Virus record (IMG/VR): IMGVR_UViG_3300032235_000387
Location: 1 to 64,000 of that record
Strand: one strand, 5' to 3'
DNA from: a virus
DNA: 64,000 nucleotides
A program made the position numbers and the translations under genes. A model generated the notes under the pieces. That model searched no databases. It was not told the DNA's origin and was given only the letters and a program-made list of their open reading frames with translations. Below are positions 49,151-59,118 of this stretch, piece after piece. The stretch's first letter is position 1. Each line of letters begins with the position of its first letter.

Positions 49151-52100
49151 TTACCACCAGGTTATTTTAACATATCCATTTCCACCGTCACCACCACTTC
49201 CAACTTTATTTTGTTCTTGAGAATATCCTCCACCACCTCCACCACCTCCACGAGTTCCAACACCACCATTTCCTACCACAGATTGTGTTGTAAGTGATGC
49301 GGAAGTAAGAGTCCCTGCAAGACCACCAGCAACAAAATCGGTTCCATAAATTAATGAATTAATATTAGTTGTTCCAAATCCAGAAGATCTTACAGTCCAA
49401 GCAATTGCATCTGTTGATGTTCTGATTGATCCACTTACACCAGCAGCAACATAAATGTTACTAGTATAAGCAAGAGCATTAATCGCAGATGTACCGAATC
49501 CTGATGTTCTTAATGACCAAACAATCGTATCTGTAGAAGTAGAGATGGTTCCACTGTTACCGCCAGCAACATAAAAATTGCCATAAGTAAAGGCATTAAT
49601 CGCAGTCGTACCAAATCCAGAAGTTCTTAAAACCCAGTTAATATTATCCGTAGAGACCATAATATTATATTCATTCAAAATGTTTGTTGTTGATGCTATT
49701 GAATAAGAACTCTCAGCATCTAAAGCAGTGATTGATATAGTATTATTTGCAACTGTTCTAGTTGTCCATGCTATTGTATCTGTAGATGCTTGTAATAATG
49801 CACCAGTACCATAAGAACTTAGAAGAGTTTGAGTCGAGGTTGCTAAAGTACCAACAGGACCAACAATTACATAATTATTATTACCATAAGCAATAGAATT
49901 AATTGATGTAGATCCAAATCCAGAGGTTCTTAAAACCCAAGTAATACCATCAGTTGATGTTCTTTGTTGTGAAGATATAGTTGCAGTATAAAGACCATCA
50001 TTATAGGTTAATCCAAATGAGTTTATGCTAATTGATCCAAATCCAGTTGTTCTTAATACCCACTGAACAGCATTAGTAGAAGTTGCAAGATACCCAGAAG
50101 ATCCAGCAACTATAAATGTATTAGTTGGCAATGATCCATATACCGAAGATAATAATGCAATGGCAGAAGATCCAGGAGCAGTTCTTAAAGTCCAAACAAT
50201 TGTATCTGTAGAAGTTACAACAGCACCAGAACCACCAGTTGCATACAAATAAATTCCATTTCCATATGTAAATGTATAAGCACTTATTGTGGATGCAGCA
50301 GTTCTTAATTCCCAAACAATATTATCAGTAGATGCTATTAAGAAACCATTAGAACTTAAGTCAGTTCCCCATGCTAGTGTATAAGAACCGGCAGAAGAAA
50401 ATCCACCACTTGTACCAGTATTTAAAGTTCCTATTGGTGCAGTTCTTGTGATCCAAGATATACTATCAGTTGATGCTCTTAAGAATGCTCCGCTACCAGT
50501 AGAAGTTAAAATCTGTTGTGTAGAAGTTGCTAAAGTTCCTGTTCTACCACCAATAACCCAGACTGTTCCATTATTTGTTACTCCACCAATTTGACTAGTT
50601 CCAAATCCCGAAGTTCGTATTTGCCAAACAATTGTATCAGTAGATATTGCCGTATTTGCATCATTAGCATCAACAGAAACTACATATAAGTTATTATTAT
50701 AAGATATTTTTTGCATCAAGTTTCCTGGAACAGTTCTTATTCTCCATGATATTCCATCTGTCGATGCCAATAAAGATGTGCCAGTAGTTGTAACAAACTG
50801 ATTACCATAAATCATCCACGATGGCGACGCAGTAGCAGTCCTTATTGTCCAAGAAATACTATCAGTTGATGTAGAAACACCACCATTAACACCTAGAGCA
50901 TATGTGCTTGCACCAAAAGCAGTTGTATAGTGTATAACATTTCCTCTTCCAGAAGTTCTGAATGTCCAGTTAATATTATCGGTAGATGCTATTATTCCAT
51001 AATTATTTAAAGAATCTTGAGTCATTCCAAACACATAAGATCCAGAAGAATTTAAAGTCTTAATACCATTAAAATTATAAAAAGAAAGTGTATTGAGAGG
51101 AGCAGTTCTTGATATCCATGATATTGTATCTGTTGATGCTCTTATAAGTGCTCCAGCACCACCAATTAAATGTTCACCATTAAAATAAGTAGCATTAATA
51201 ATTTGAGAAGTACCAAATCCTGATGTTCTTAAAGCCCAAGAAACTCCATCTGTTGATGCAGTTAGAGTTCCAGATACTCCATGAGCAATGAAATGAGATC
51301 CGCCAAAATTTACACTAAAAATATTAGTAGTTCCAAATCCTGAAGTTCTTAAAGTCCAAGTTGTAAATGCCGAGTTACCTCCAATCAAATATTCACCATT
51401 AAAATAAGAATAAAAATTAATTCCGGTAGATCCAAATCCAGAAGTTCTAGTTATCCATGATACACCATCAGTTGATGCTCTTATAAATCCAGTTACAAAA
51501 GGAGTACCAATCAAAAAAGAATCTCCACCATATATCACGCTAGAAATTTGACTAGTGCCAAATCCAGAAGTTCTTAAAGTCCAAGTGACATTATTTGCAG
51601 ATCCTCCAATCAGAAACTCATTGTTTCCATATCCAACTGCAGAAATACTAGTAGTACCAAATCCAGTAGTTCTTGAAAACCAATTGATATTATCAGTAGA
51701 AGAAATCAGTGCTGGTTCCGAAATATAATTTAATCCCGTCGCAACATAATAACTATTACTTGCAGATAATAACGTGATTGTCTGAATATTAGAGTTTGTT
51801 CTTAAAGTCCAAGTTATTCCATCAGTTGAAGCAGTTAGTAATCCACCATTTCCAAGATTACTTAAAGTGCTTTGAGTTGATGTTGCTACATAACCACTAC
51901 CACCTACAACAACATAGTTGGTTCCATCAGATACTATTTCATTTAAAACAACATTTGTTCCAGAAGTTCTAGTAATCCATGTAATCGTATCTGTAGAGGT
52001 TACGATCCTACCTGTTCCGTCTCCTGCATAATAAAGATTATTATTATATAATAAAGCATGTACTGCACTTCCAGCAACTCCTAAAGATGAAGTTCTTAAA

Positions 52101-55100
52101 GTCCATTCAATACCATTTGTTGAGGAAATTACTGAACCACTAGAACCAGAAGCAACATAAGTGTTTAATCCGTAAATCATATTTACATAATATCCACTCA
52201 TAGGTGCTGTTCTTGTCACCCAAGAAATTCCGTCCGTGGATGCTCTTAAAAATGGTCCTTGACCGCCAGCATAATAACTAGAACCATCATACATACCGGA
52301 CATAATACTAGATGTTCCAAATCCAGAAGTTCTTGAAACCCAAGCAATAGAATTGGTAGAAGATCTTAAAGTTCCAGAATTACCAACAGCAATATATTTT
52401 TCCGTTTCACCAGATCCATAAGAAATAGATCCAATCCATAAAGAACCAAACCCAGAAGTTCTTAAGGTCCAAGAGATTGTATCTGTTGAAGTAAGAAGAC
52501 CACCAGCTGTTACAGCACCACCCGTGATAAAGTAATTAGTTCCATCATAAATTCCACCCATAGTATCATTAAAAGGTGCTATAGCAGGAGATGTTCTTGC
52601 TGTCCAGGTCACACCATCAGTTGATGCTCTTAAGAAACCACTAGAGTTTACGGAAGCAACATAAAGACCATTTCCATAAATTAATCCTTGTATTGAGGAA
52701 CTACCAAATCCAGAAGTTCTCAAAATCCAAGAAATCGTTGGTGAAAATCCACCAGCAACGTAGTTCCCATTACCATATGCAAGAGAACCAATCGCGGTTG
52801 AACCAAATCCAGAAGTTCTCAAATACCAACTATTAATTCCAGTCGAAAGTGCTCCACCTCCACCTCCACCAGATCCATAAGATCCAGTATGAGATACTGG
52901 AATACCATTTGAACCTGCACCACCAGAAGCACTTCCTGCAGTATTATAAGTATTTCCGTAATAATATGTGAGAGAGTTTCCACCTTCTCTTGTATTATAT
53001 GCACCTCCAGCACCACCAGTAACTTGAAATGCATTTACTTGCGTTACATTATTTGCATTTGTCCATCCAGTTAATCCAGCACCACCAGCAAGACCAGCAG
53101 TTGTATAAAGTGGATTTAAAGTCGCAGCTGCCGCCGCACCCGCACTACCTGCAGTTACAGCAGATGGGGATGCTCCAGTTCCACCAGAAGATGTGAGTGT
53201 ATAAGTTGCGGTCCCTGTTGGTGTATTTCCAGTCCAAGTCACGGTTGTATTTGCACCAGATGTAGGAGAATTTGATAATCCTACTCCACCAGCAAGAAAA
53301 ACAGTTCCATAGGTAAGTCCATGAAGAGCAGATAATCTACTGTTATTATTTGTTCTTAAAGACCAAGTAATTGCATCAGTTGATGTCCAAGTATTAGTTC
53401 CGTATTGATTAACAAAAATTCCATAATCAGAATTGTAAATTACACGGTAAGATCCATTTTGCCCACAAGTTCTAATTGTCCATCTAATTGTATCTGTGGA
53501 ACTTGAAATTTTATTAAATGACGCCGCAACATGAATTCCATTACCATATGCCAAATTATTAAGTTGCTCTGCACCAATTCCAGATGTTCTTGCAGTCCAA
53601 CGGATTGCATCTGTTGATACAAAAATATTACCATTGAGATCTCCAACAACATATTGAGTTGAAGTAGAAGATCCATAATTTGAAGAAAGTATTGAACTTG
53701 ATCCACCAACGGTTCTAATTGTCCAGGTTATAGCATCTGGACTTGTCATTATTGCCCCATTGAGACCAGTCATAACATATGTTCCACTTGGTTCAGTACC
53801 ATACATTAAAGAATATGCGGTGCTATTTGGAATTCCGCTAACTCTTATGGACCAAACAATTGCATCAGTAGATGTTCCATAATAAGACGGAAATGCCCCA
53901 GCATCGGATGCAAAAACATATAATGATCCACCATAAATTAAGTTTATACCACTTCCCAAATTTCTACCAATATTCGTTGTTCCAAATCCCGAAGTTCTTA
54001 AAATCCATGTTTCCGTATCAGCGGATGTTGCAATCGTTCCAGAATTTCCAACTGCAACATAAAGAGAGTTCCCATATACAAGGTGGTTGATTGCCGTTGT
54101 TCCAAAAGCACTATTTGTTTTTGTCCAAACAATTGCATCAGTACTAGCAATCATAGTTTGAATAGTACCACCTGTTCCCCCAGCACCTGGAGTTACTGTA
54201 ATAGATGAAGCACTTCCAAGTTCTGGGCGGCGAATCAACCAAGAGTTATAAGCACCAGATCCTCCACCACCTCCAGATCCAATAGTTCCACTATTTCTTC
54301 CAGATGCTCCACCACCACCACCACCGATTGCTTCAATATAAAACTGTGTTGCAGTTGGAGGAATATTAAATGTTTGTGCTCCAGAAGTTGTAAATTCTTG
54401 ATAACCTTTATAAGTTACAGGAGCATATGATGTTACTACTGAATTAATTGGTTGCCAAATCTTTTGATTGATCTGAGATAGTCCAATAAATCCAGAAGAT
54501 GCTCCATAAAGAAACTGACTATTTGTTACATAAAGAGAAGCATTAACTGCATTTGTAGTATTTGATGTTCTTAAAGTCCAAGTAATCGCATCCGTAGAAT
54601 AAGTAATCGTTCCTGATGCACCAAAGGCAAAATAAACATTATTACCATAAACTAGAGTATTGATTGCAGAAGTACCAAATCCTGATGTCCTTAAAGTCCA
54701 TGTAATACTATCAGTTGAAGTATTTAAGATTCCAGTATTTCCACCAGCAACATAAACAGAACCATAAGTAAAGGCATTAATCACAGTTACACCAAATCCA
54801 GAAGTTCTTAAAACCCAGTTAATATTATCTGTAGAAACATTTAAGAAACTAACTCCGCCACTATAATCAGTTCCATGTGCAAAAGCATAAGAACCTTCAT
54901 AATCTAATAGTGTTATTGTTTGTGTACCAAGTGATGCAGTTCTTGTAATCCACGTTATAGTATCTGTTGATGCTCTTAAGAGTGCTCCATCACCTAAATT
55001 AGATAATGTTTGTTGTGTTGCTGTTGATACATATCCAGAATTACCTACAACAACATAATTGGTTCCATCAGATTCTATTTTAGATATATAATTTGATGTT

Positions 55101-56380
55101 CCAGAAGTTCTTGTAATCCAAGTAATAGTATCAGTGGAAGTTGCAATTCTACCCCCATCGGATCCAGCAACATAAAGATTACTTACATATGTTAAAGCAT
55201 ATATTGATGACGATCCAAATCCAGAAGTTCTTAAGATCCATTCAATACCATTAGTTGAGGTTACTATTGAACCACCTGTTCCAGCAACAACATAAGTACT
55301 TGAAGTATAAATCATATTAATATATGTTACACTCGTGGGTGTTGTTCTTGTCACCCAAGCAATACCATCAGTAGATGCTCTTAAAACTGATGTACCACCT
55401 CCAACATAATAATTAGAACCATCATAAGCAGAACAAAAAATACTATTTGCCCCACCAAATCCAGAAGTTCTGATTGTCCAGGCAATAGAATTGGTAGAAG
55501 AACTTAAACGACCACTTTGACCAGTGATAATATATTGGTGTGTTTGATTAGAGGCATAAGAAATAGATCCAATCCAAGATGTTCCAAATCCAGAGGTTCT
55601 TAAAAACCAATGTATAGTATCTGTAGAAGTAAGAAGACCTCCGGTAGTTATAGCACCACCAACAATAAAGTAATTAGTTCCGTCATAAGTTCCAGATTCT
55701 GTATCATAAAAAGGTGCTATAACAGGAGATGTTCTTGCGGCCCAGTTTATACCATCGGTTGATGCTCTTAAGAAACCACTAGAGTTTACGGAAGCAACAT
55801 AAAGACCATTTCCATAAATCAATCCTTGTATCGCGGAACTACCAAATCCTGCAGTTCTTAAAGTCCATGTAATCGTTTCTGATCTTCCACCAATCAAATA
55901 TTCATTATTAGAATAAGTTAATCCTCCAATTGCAGTTGTACCAAATCCAGAAGTTCTTAAAGTCCAAGAAACTCCATCCGTAGAAGCAGTTAAAGTTCCA
56001 GAAGCACCAGAAGCAACAAAAGTAGTTCCATAAACTGTTCTTGTAATATTACTTGTACCAAATCCAGAAGTTCTTAAAGACCAAGAAACAGAATCTGTTG
56101 AAGATACTATTCTTCCAGTATCTCCAGACGCAACATAAACACTTCCATAAGAGACTGCATTTATATTAGTTGAACCAAATTCAGAAGTTCTTAAGGTCCA
56201 ATACTGACCCGAAGATCCTGGATAAACACTTAAGAAGTCACCATCATTTCCAGTTGTACTTGGATATGCGGATCCTCCACCACCACCCAAAACAGAATCG
56301 GCATACGACTTATTTGCAGCATCAGTCGCATTTACTACAGTACTAACACCAGTAACTCGATTGCTGTCTAATATTGCCAT
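49151..56380 (-). CDS. Giant adhesin: Gly-rich fibre scaffold with three inserted propeller-like repeat blocks
   Basis: Encodes 2409 residues. The N-terminus MAILDSNRVTGVSTVVNATDAANKSYADS is of T4-fibre type. The Gly-rich scaffold appears in pieces: ~1-55, ~655-735 (YQEFTTSGAQTFNIP, IEAIGGGGGGASG), ~1030-1177 (TTVTWTGNTPTGT, GGAGGAYNTREGGN, GSYGSGGGGGG) and ~2366-2409 (GTRGGGGGGGGY, GGDGGNGYVKITWW). Between them are runs of a ~40-residue repeat, (S/T)TDxIxWxLRTSGFGxxxIxxLxYGxxxYVAGGxxGxL, resembling sialidase/BNR or Ycf48 propeller blades: block A ~60-640, block B ~740-1030, block C ~1177-2363. No Asp-box catalytic residues could be assigned. It probably forms propellers on a fibre tip that bind host glycans or phage-modified sugars. 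Confidence 0.88.
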   Translation of the reverse strand: MAILDSNRVTGVSTVVNATDAANKSYADSVLGGGGGSAYPSTTGNDGDFLSVYPGSSGQYWTLRTSEFGSTNINAVSYGSVYVASGDTGRIVSSTDSVSWSLRTSGFGTSNITRTVYGTTFVASGASGTLTASTDGVSWTLRTSGFGTTAIGGLTYSNNEYLIGGRSETITWTLRTAGFGSSAIQGLIYGNGLYVASVNSSGFLRASTDGINWAARTSPVIAPFYDTESGTYDGTNYFIVGGAITTGGLLTSTDTIHWFLRTSGFGTSWIGSISYASNQTHQYIITGQSGRLSSSTNSIAWTIRTSGFGGANSIFCSAYDGSNYYVGGGTSVLRASTDGIAWVTRTTPTSVTYINMIYTSSTYVVAGTGGSIVTSTNGIEWILRTSGFGSSSIYALTYVSNLYVAGSDGGRIATSTDTITWITRTSGTSNYISKIESDGTNYVVVGNSGYVSTATQQTLSNLGDGALLRASTDTITWITRTASLGTQTITLLDYEGSYAFAHGTDYSGGVSFLNVSTDNINWVLRTSGFGVTVINAFTYGSVYVAGGNTGILNTSTDSITWTLRTSGFGTSAINTLVYGNNVYFAFGASGTITYSTDAITWTLRTSNTTNAVNASLYVTNSQFLYGASSGFIGLSQINQKIWQPINSVVTSYAPVTYKGYQEFTTSGAQTFNIPPTATQFYIEAIGGGGGGASGRNSGTIGSGGGGGSGAYNSWLIRRPELGSASSITVTPGAGGTGGTIQTMIASTDAIVWTKTNSAFGTTAINHLVYGNSLYVAVGNSGTIATSADTETWILRTSGFGTTNIGRNLGSGINLIYGGSLYVFASDAGAFPSYYGTSTDAIVWSIRVSGIPNSTAYSLMYGTEPSGTYVMTGLNGAIMTSPDAITWTIRTVGGSSSILSSNYGSSTSTQYVVGDLNGNIFVSTDAIRWTARTSGIGAEQLNNLAYGNGIHVAASFNKISSSTDTIRWTIRTCGQNGSYRVIYNSDYGIFVNQYGTNTWTSTDAITWSLRTNNNSRLSALHGLTYGTVFLAGGVGLSNSPTSGANTTVTWTGNTPTGTATYTLTSSGGTGASPSAVTAGSAGAAAAATLNPLYTTAGLAGGAGLTGWTNANNVTQVNAFQVTGGAGGAYNTREGGNSLTYYYGNTYNTAGSASGGAGSNGIPVSHTGSYGSGGGGGGALSTGINSWYLRTSGFGSTAIGSLAYGNGNYVAGGFSPTISWILRTSGFGSSSIQGLIYGNGLYVASVNSSGFLRASTDGVTWTARTSPAIAPFNDTMGGIYDGTNYFITGGAVTAGGLLTSTDTISWTLRTSGFGSLWIGSISYGSGETEKYIAVGNSGTLRSSTNSIAWVSRTSGFGTSSIMSGMYDGSSYYAGGQGPFLRASTDGISWVTRTAPMSGYYVNMIYGLNTYVASGSSGSVISSTNGIEWTLRTSSLGVAGSAVHALLYNNNLYYAGDGTGRIVTSTDTITWITRTSGTNVVLNEIVSDGTNYVVVGGSGYVATSTQSTLSNLGNGGLLTASTDGITWTLRTNSNIQTITLLSASNSYYVATGLNYISEPALISSTDNINWFSRTTGFGTTSISAVGYGNNEFLIGGSANNVTWTLRTSGFGTSQISSVIYGGDSFLIGTPFVTGFIRASTDGVSWITRTSGFGSTGINFYSYFNGEYLIGGNSAFTTWTLRTSGFGTTNIFSVNFGGSHFIAHGVSGTLTASTDGVSWALRTSGFGTSQIINATYFNGEHLIGGAGALIRASTDTISWISRTAPLNTLSFYNFNGIKTLNSSGSYVFGMTQDSLNNYGIIASTDNINWTFRTSGRGNVIHYTTAFGASTYALGVNGGVSTSTDSISWTIRTATASPSWMIYGNQFVTTTGTSLLASTDGISWRIRTVPGNLMQKISYNNNLYVVSVDANDANTAISTDTIVWQIRTSGFGTSQIGGVTNNGTVWVIGGRTGTLATSTQQILTSTGSGAFLRASTDSISWITRTAPIGTLNTGTSGGFSSAGSYTLAWGTDLSSNGFLIASTDNIVWELRTAASTISAYTFTYGNGIYLYATGGSGAVVTSTDTIVWTLRTAPGSSAIALLSSVYGSLPTNTFIVAGSSGYLATSTNAVQWVLRTTGFGSISINSFGLTYNDGLYTATISSQQRTSTDGITWVLRTSGFGSTSINSIAYGNNNYVIVGPVGTLATSTQTLLSSYGTGALLQASTDTIAWTTRTVANNTISITALDAESSYSIASTTNILNEYNIMVSTDNINWVLRTSGFGTTAINAFTYGNFYVAGGNSGTISTSTDTIVWSLRTSGFGTSAINALAYTSNIYVAAGVSGSIRTSTDAIAWTVRSSGFGTTNINSLIYGTDFVAGGLAGTLTSASLTTQSVVGNGGVGTRGGGGGGGGYSQEQNKVGSGGDGGNGYVKITWW
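49290..52850 (-). repeat. Repeat block C of the 2409-aa adhesin
   Basis: About 3.5 kb of tandem 'STDxIxWxLRTSGFG' repeats, inserted in the GGGGGG loop near the scaffold C-terminus. It contains a long copy of block A sequence (51625-52745). Its end (about 49300-49850) resembles the end of block A. Confidence 0.85.
51625..52745 (-). repeat. Long internal duplication, copy 2 (about 1.1 kb)
   Basis: This stretch matches 54750-55885 in order, blade by blade: a shared DNA tract at 52640-52690, IQGLIYGNGLYVASVNSSGF, RASTDGxxWxxRTSP(A/V)IAPF, YDGTNYFIxGGAxTxGGLLTSTD, STNGIEW, SDGTNYVVVG, TLSNLG. Identity is high over its whole length by eye. Confidence 0.8.
53290..54160 (-). repeat. Repeat block B of the 2409-aa adhesin
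   Basis: About 0.9 kb of 'STDxIxW(T/V)xRTxGFG' repeats, inserted in the VTPGAGGTGGT loop of the scaffold, between SITVTPGAGG and TTVTWTGNTP. The equivalent loop in the other two paralogues is uninterrupted. Confidence 0.8.
54470..56200 (-). repeat. Repeat block A of the 2409-aa adhesin
   Basis: About 1.7 kb of 'STDxIxWxLRTSGFG' repeats, inserted near the N-terminus between FLSVYPGSSGQYW and IWQPINSVV...YQEF. The corresponding segment in the paralogues runs without interruption (FLTTTDGINVSWDYVSNYQEF and FLFTDGSTASWEPIQGYQEY). Confidence 0.85.
54750..55885 (-). repeat. Long internal duplication, copy 1 (about 1.1 kb)
   Basis: Partner of 51625-52745. The same order of blades and spacer motifs (NSSGFLRASTDG, TGGLLTSTDT, STNGIEW, SDGTNYVVVG, TLSNLG) is kept. 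Differences are scattered substitutions, which suggests an older duplication with later divergence or gene conversion. Confidence 0.8.
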
Positions 56381-56402
56381 TTAATCGACTTTTATATAAG
56401 AT

Positions 56403-56409
56403 TATTTAT
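56403..56409 (-). promoter_or_regulatory. T4-type late promoter candidate (ATAAATA)
   Basis: TAATAAATAATC on the minus strand lies across the stop of the 898-aa gene and 23-29 bases before the ATG of the 2409-aa gene. It fits a late -10 element with 7 of 8 matches. Confidence 0.4.
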
Positions 56410-59105
56410 TACCACCAGGTGATCCTCACGAATCCATCACCACCATTTCCACCATTACCAGAAGTAGATCCAATGGCTGCACCGCCACCTCCACCACCTC
56501 CACGAACACCATTACCACCAGATCCAGCACTTGATGCTCCTGCCCCGCCTCCACCACCTCCATATCCATAAGGTAATGAAGTAATCGCAATACCAACGGC
56601 ACCATTTGTTCCCGTATTATCACCGCCAGCAGAGAAAATAGTATTTCCATAGAAAGTAATCGAACCACCAGCACCACCTATAGAAGATGGTATTGCTGTT
56701 CCACCACCACCCCCTGTTGATTGATATTGATTTATCTGTGCAGTTGCAGTAACTCCAATTCCACTAGTTGTAATACCACCAGATCCACCAGCAGTTGTAT
56801 AAAAATAACTCGTAATATTAGTTTGAGCAATTCCAGCAACTCCACCAGCACCACCACCATTTGCAACTAGTGTGTAAGTTCCTCCAGGTCCAGTCCATGA
56901 TATTGTTGTTCCTGCACCAGCAGATCCAGAAGTACTTTCAGTTGTTGCTCCAGGTCCACCAGATCCAACATTGACTGTAATATTAGAGGATATTATCGAA
57001 TCTGGAATGTACCAAGAGGTATAAGATCCACCAGAACCACCAGTTCCAGAAAGTTGAGCATCTGCTTCCACCAAAGTTCCAGATACTCCAGCAACCAAAT
57101 AAGTATTATTTGTATGAACTGAAGTTAAAAGATTTGCAGTCGTAAGAGAAGTATTCATTCTCCATACGATTGCATCAGTAGAAGTAAATATGTCGCCAAA
57201 ATCTCCAGCAAAAATAAAGTTATTTGCAGTATTTGAATATGATAAAGAGTTTATAGTATCTGTTCCACTACTAGTAGTTCTCAAAGACCAAACTATAGTA
57301 TCTGTAGAAGATGTCAAAGTGCCAGATAAACCTCCAGCAACGTATACTCCATTTCCATAAGTTAATGCATCGATTAAGGTTGTTCCGAATCCAGAAGTTC
57401 TTAAGATCCAAGTAATCGTATCAGTTGAAACAGTTAATGTTCCAGAAGCACCACCTGCAAGATAAGAAGTACCATCATATCCAAATGAAGTGATTTGATT
57501 TATCCCAAATCCAGATGTTCTTAATTCCCAATTTATATTATTTGTAGAAACATTTAGAAAATCATATTCTGCAAAATAATTTGTTCCGTGAGCAAGGGAA
57601 TAAGAACCAAATGAATTCAATAATGTGATTGTTTGGGAACCTGTATTAAAAGTTCTTAAAGACCACGATACTGCATCAGTAGATGAACTTAATGTAGCAC
57701 TAATAATAGTTGAAAATGTTGAAAGAGTATTTGAAGAAATAGATGACTGTACAAAAGTATTAGTACCATCAAACAATAATGAGTTGATAGAAGTGGTTCC
57801 AAATCCTGAAGTTCTTAAAGTCCATACAATCGCATCAGTGGAAAATGTATTAGTTCCTGATGCACCACCAGCAATATAAAAATTATTACCGTATGTAAGG
57901 AAATTAATTGCAGAAGTTCCAAATCCTGATGTTCTTAAAGTCCAAACAATTGTATCTGTTGAAGATAATAAAGTTCCAGAAACTCCAGCAACAACATAAA
58001 CACTCCCATAAACAAGAGCACTAATTGAAGATGTACCAAATCCAGATGTTCTTAAAGTCCAAGAAATTGCATCAGTTGAAGTTCTTATTATTCCACCAAT
58101 ACTACCGGCAATATAACTACTAATTCCGTAAATAAGACTATTAATAGAAGAAGTACCAAATCCTGTTGTTCTTAAAGTCCACTGAATAGCATTTGTAGAA
58201 GATATTACTCCTCCTCCACTTTTGCCCCCAACATATTTTTCTGTTGGCGTTTCACTGTAAGCAAATGTATTAATTACTCCAGAACCAAGAGGTCCACCAG
58301 TTCTTAAAGACCAGTTAATCGTATCTGTTGAAGTTCTTATCTGTGGCCAAGAGTCTCCAACAACATAAATACCTCCACCAAAGACCATCGTTTGCATTAC
58401 TGATGCTCCAGCAGAGTTTGCAGAGGTTCTTAAAACCCACTGAATAGTATTTGTAGAAACCTGAACATGAGCGTTTGTTCCATAACCTCCAGCAAGATAA
58501 AATCCATTACCATATGCAAGAGCGCCAAGACCCGTTGAAGTTCCAACAACTGTTCTTTGAGTCCAAATTTGCGGATTACCAGTACCAATCAAATATTCGT
58601 TATTAAAATAAGTCAATCCATTAATACTTGAAGTTCCAAATCCTGATGTTCTTGAGATCCAGGTAATATTATCTGTAGATGATGCAAGATATGAGGCACC
58701 ACTTGCGACATAAGTTGATCCACCTAATAGAATATTTGAGATTGAAGAAGAACCAAATCCAGAAGTTCTTAATGACCAAGTAAGTCCATTCTTTGCAAAT
58801 GTTGATCCAGTTGTTCCAGTACTTCCACCACCGCCTGCTCCAGTTGCTTCAATATATAAAAGATTTGCTTGAAAAGGAACTGTAAATGTTTGTGATCCTG
58901 GAGTTGTAAATTCTTGATAGTTTGAAACATAATCCCAAGAAACATTAATACCATCAGTTGTAGTTAAAAACTTTCCACCATTTCCTGTCTGGGATGGTAA
59001 AGAATTGCCAGAAAGATTATCAACATAAGATTTATTAACTACATCAGTATTCTGAAATGTTGCTGTAGTAATACCAGAAATATAATTAGGTCCTGCGGTT
59101 GTCAT
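56409..59105 (-). CDS. Adhesin paralogue: Gly-rich scaffold with one repeat block
   Basis: Encodes 898 residues. The N-terminus (NYISGITTATFQNTDVVNKS) and a first scaffold part (YQEFTTPGSQTFTVP, LLYIEATGAGGGGSTG) lead to repeat block ~100-680. The scaffold continues after it without interruption (SGTGGSGGSYTSWYIPD, SNITVNVGSGGPG, TTISWTGPGGTYTLVANGG, GGAGGSITFYGNT, YGGGGGGAGASS, GGDGFVRITWW). This is the clearest view of the parent scaffold. Repeats are of the same 'STDxIxWxLRTSGFGTSSI' type. AGGAGG lies just before the ATG. Probable trimeric receptor-binding fibre; the ligand is unknown. Confidence 0.87.
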   Translation of the reverse strand: MTTAGPNYISGITTATFQNTDVVNKSYVDNLSGNSLPSQTGNGGKFLTTTDGINVSWDYVSNYQEFTTPGSQTFTVPFQANLLYIEATGAGGGGSTGTTGSTFAKNGLTWSLRTSGFGSSSISNILLGGSTYVASGASYLASSTDNITWISRTSGFGTSSINGLTYFNNEYLIGTGNPQIWTQRTVVGTSTGLGALAYGNGFYLAGGYGTNAHVQVSTNTIQWVLRTSANSAGASVMQTMVFGGGIYVVGDSWPQIRTSTDTINWSLRTGGPLGSGVINTFAYSETPTEKYVGGKSGGGVISSTNAIQWTLRTTGFGTSSINSLIYGISSYIAGSIGGIIRTSTDAISWTLRTSGFGTSSISALVYGSVYVVAGVSGTLLSSTDTIVWTLRTSGFGTSAINFLTYGNNFYIAGGASGTNTFSTDAIVWTLRTSGFGTTSINSLLFDGTNTFVQSSISSNTLSTFSTIISATLSSSTDAVSWSLRTFNTGSQTITLLNSFGSYSLAHGTNYFAEYDFLNVSTNNINWELRTSGFGINQITSFGYDGTSYLAGGASGTLTVSTDTITWILRTSGFGTTLIDALTYGNGVYVAGGLSGTLTSSTDTIVWSLRTTSSGTDTINSLSYSNTANNFIFAGDFGDIFTSTDAIVWRMNTSLTTANLLTSVHTNNTYLVAGVSGTLVEADAQLSGTGGSGGSYTSWYIPDSIISSNITVNVGSGGPGATTESTSGSAGAGTTISWTGPGGTYTLVANGGGAGGVAGIAQTNITSYFYTTAGGSGGITTSGIGVTATAQINQYQSTGGGGGTAIPSSIGGAGGSITFYGNTIFSAGGDNTGTNGAVGIAITSLPYGYGGGGGGAGASSAGSGGNGVRGGGGGGGAAIGSTSGNGGNGGDGFVRITWW
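57060..58805 (-). repeat. Repeat block of the 898-aa adhesin
   Basis: About 1.75 kb of 'STDxIxWxLRTSGFG' repeats, inserted in the first Gly loop between GAGGGGSTGTTGS and LSGTGGSGGS. It ends with an element like the ends of blocks A and C (SQTITLLNSFGSYSLAHGTN, STNNINWELRTSGFG). Confidence 0.85.
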
Positions 59106-59118
59106 TTATAGTTCCTCC

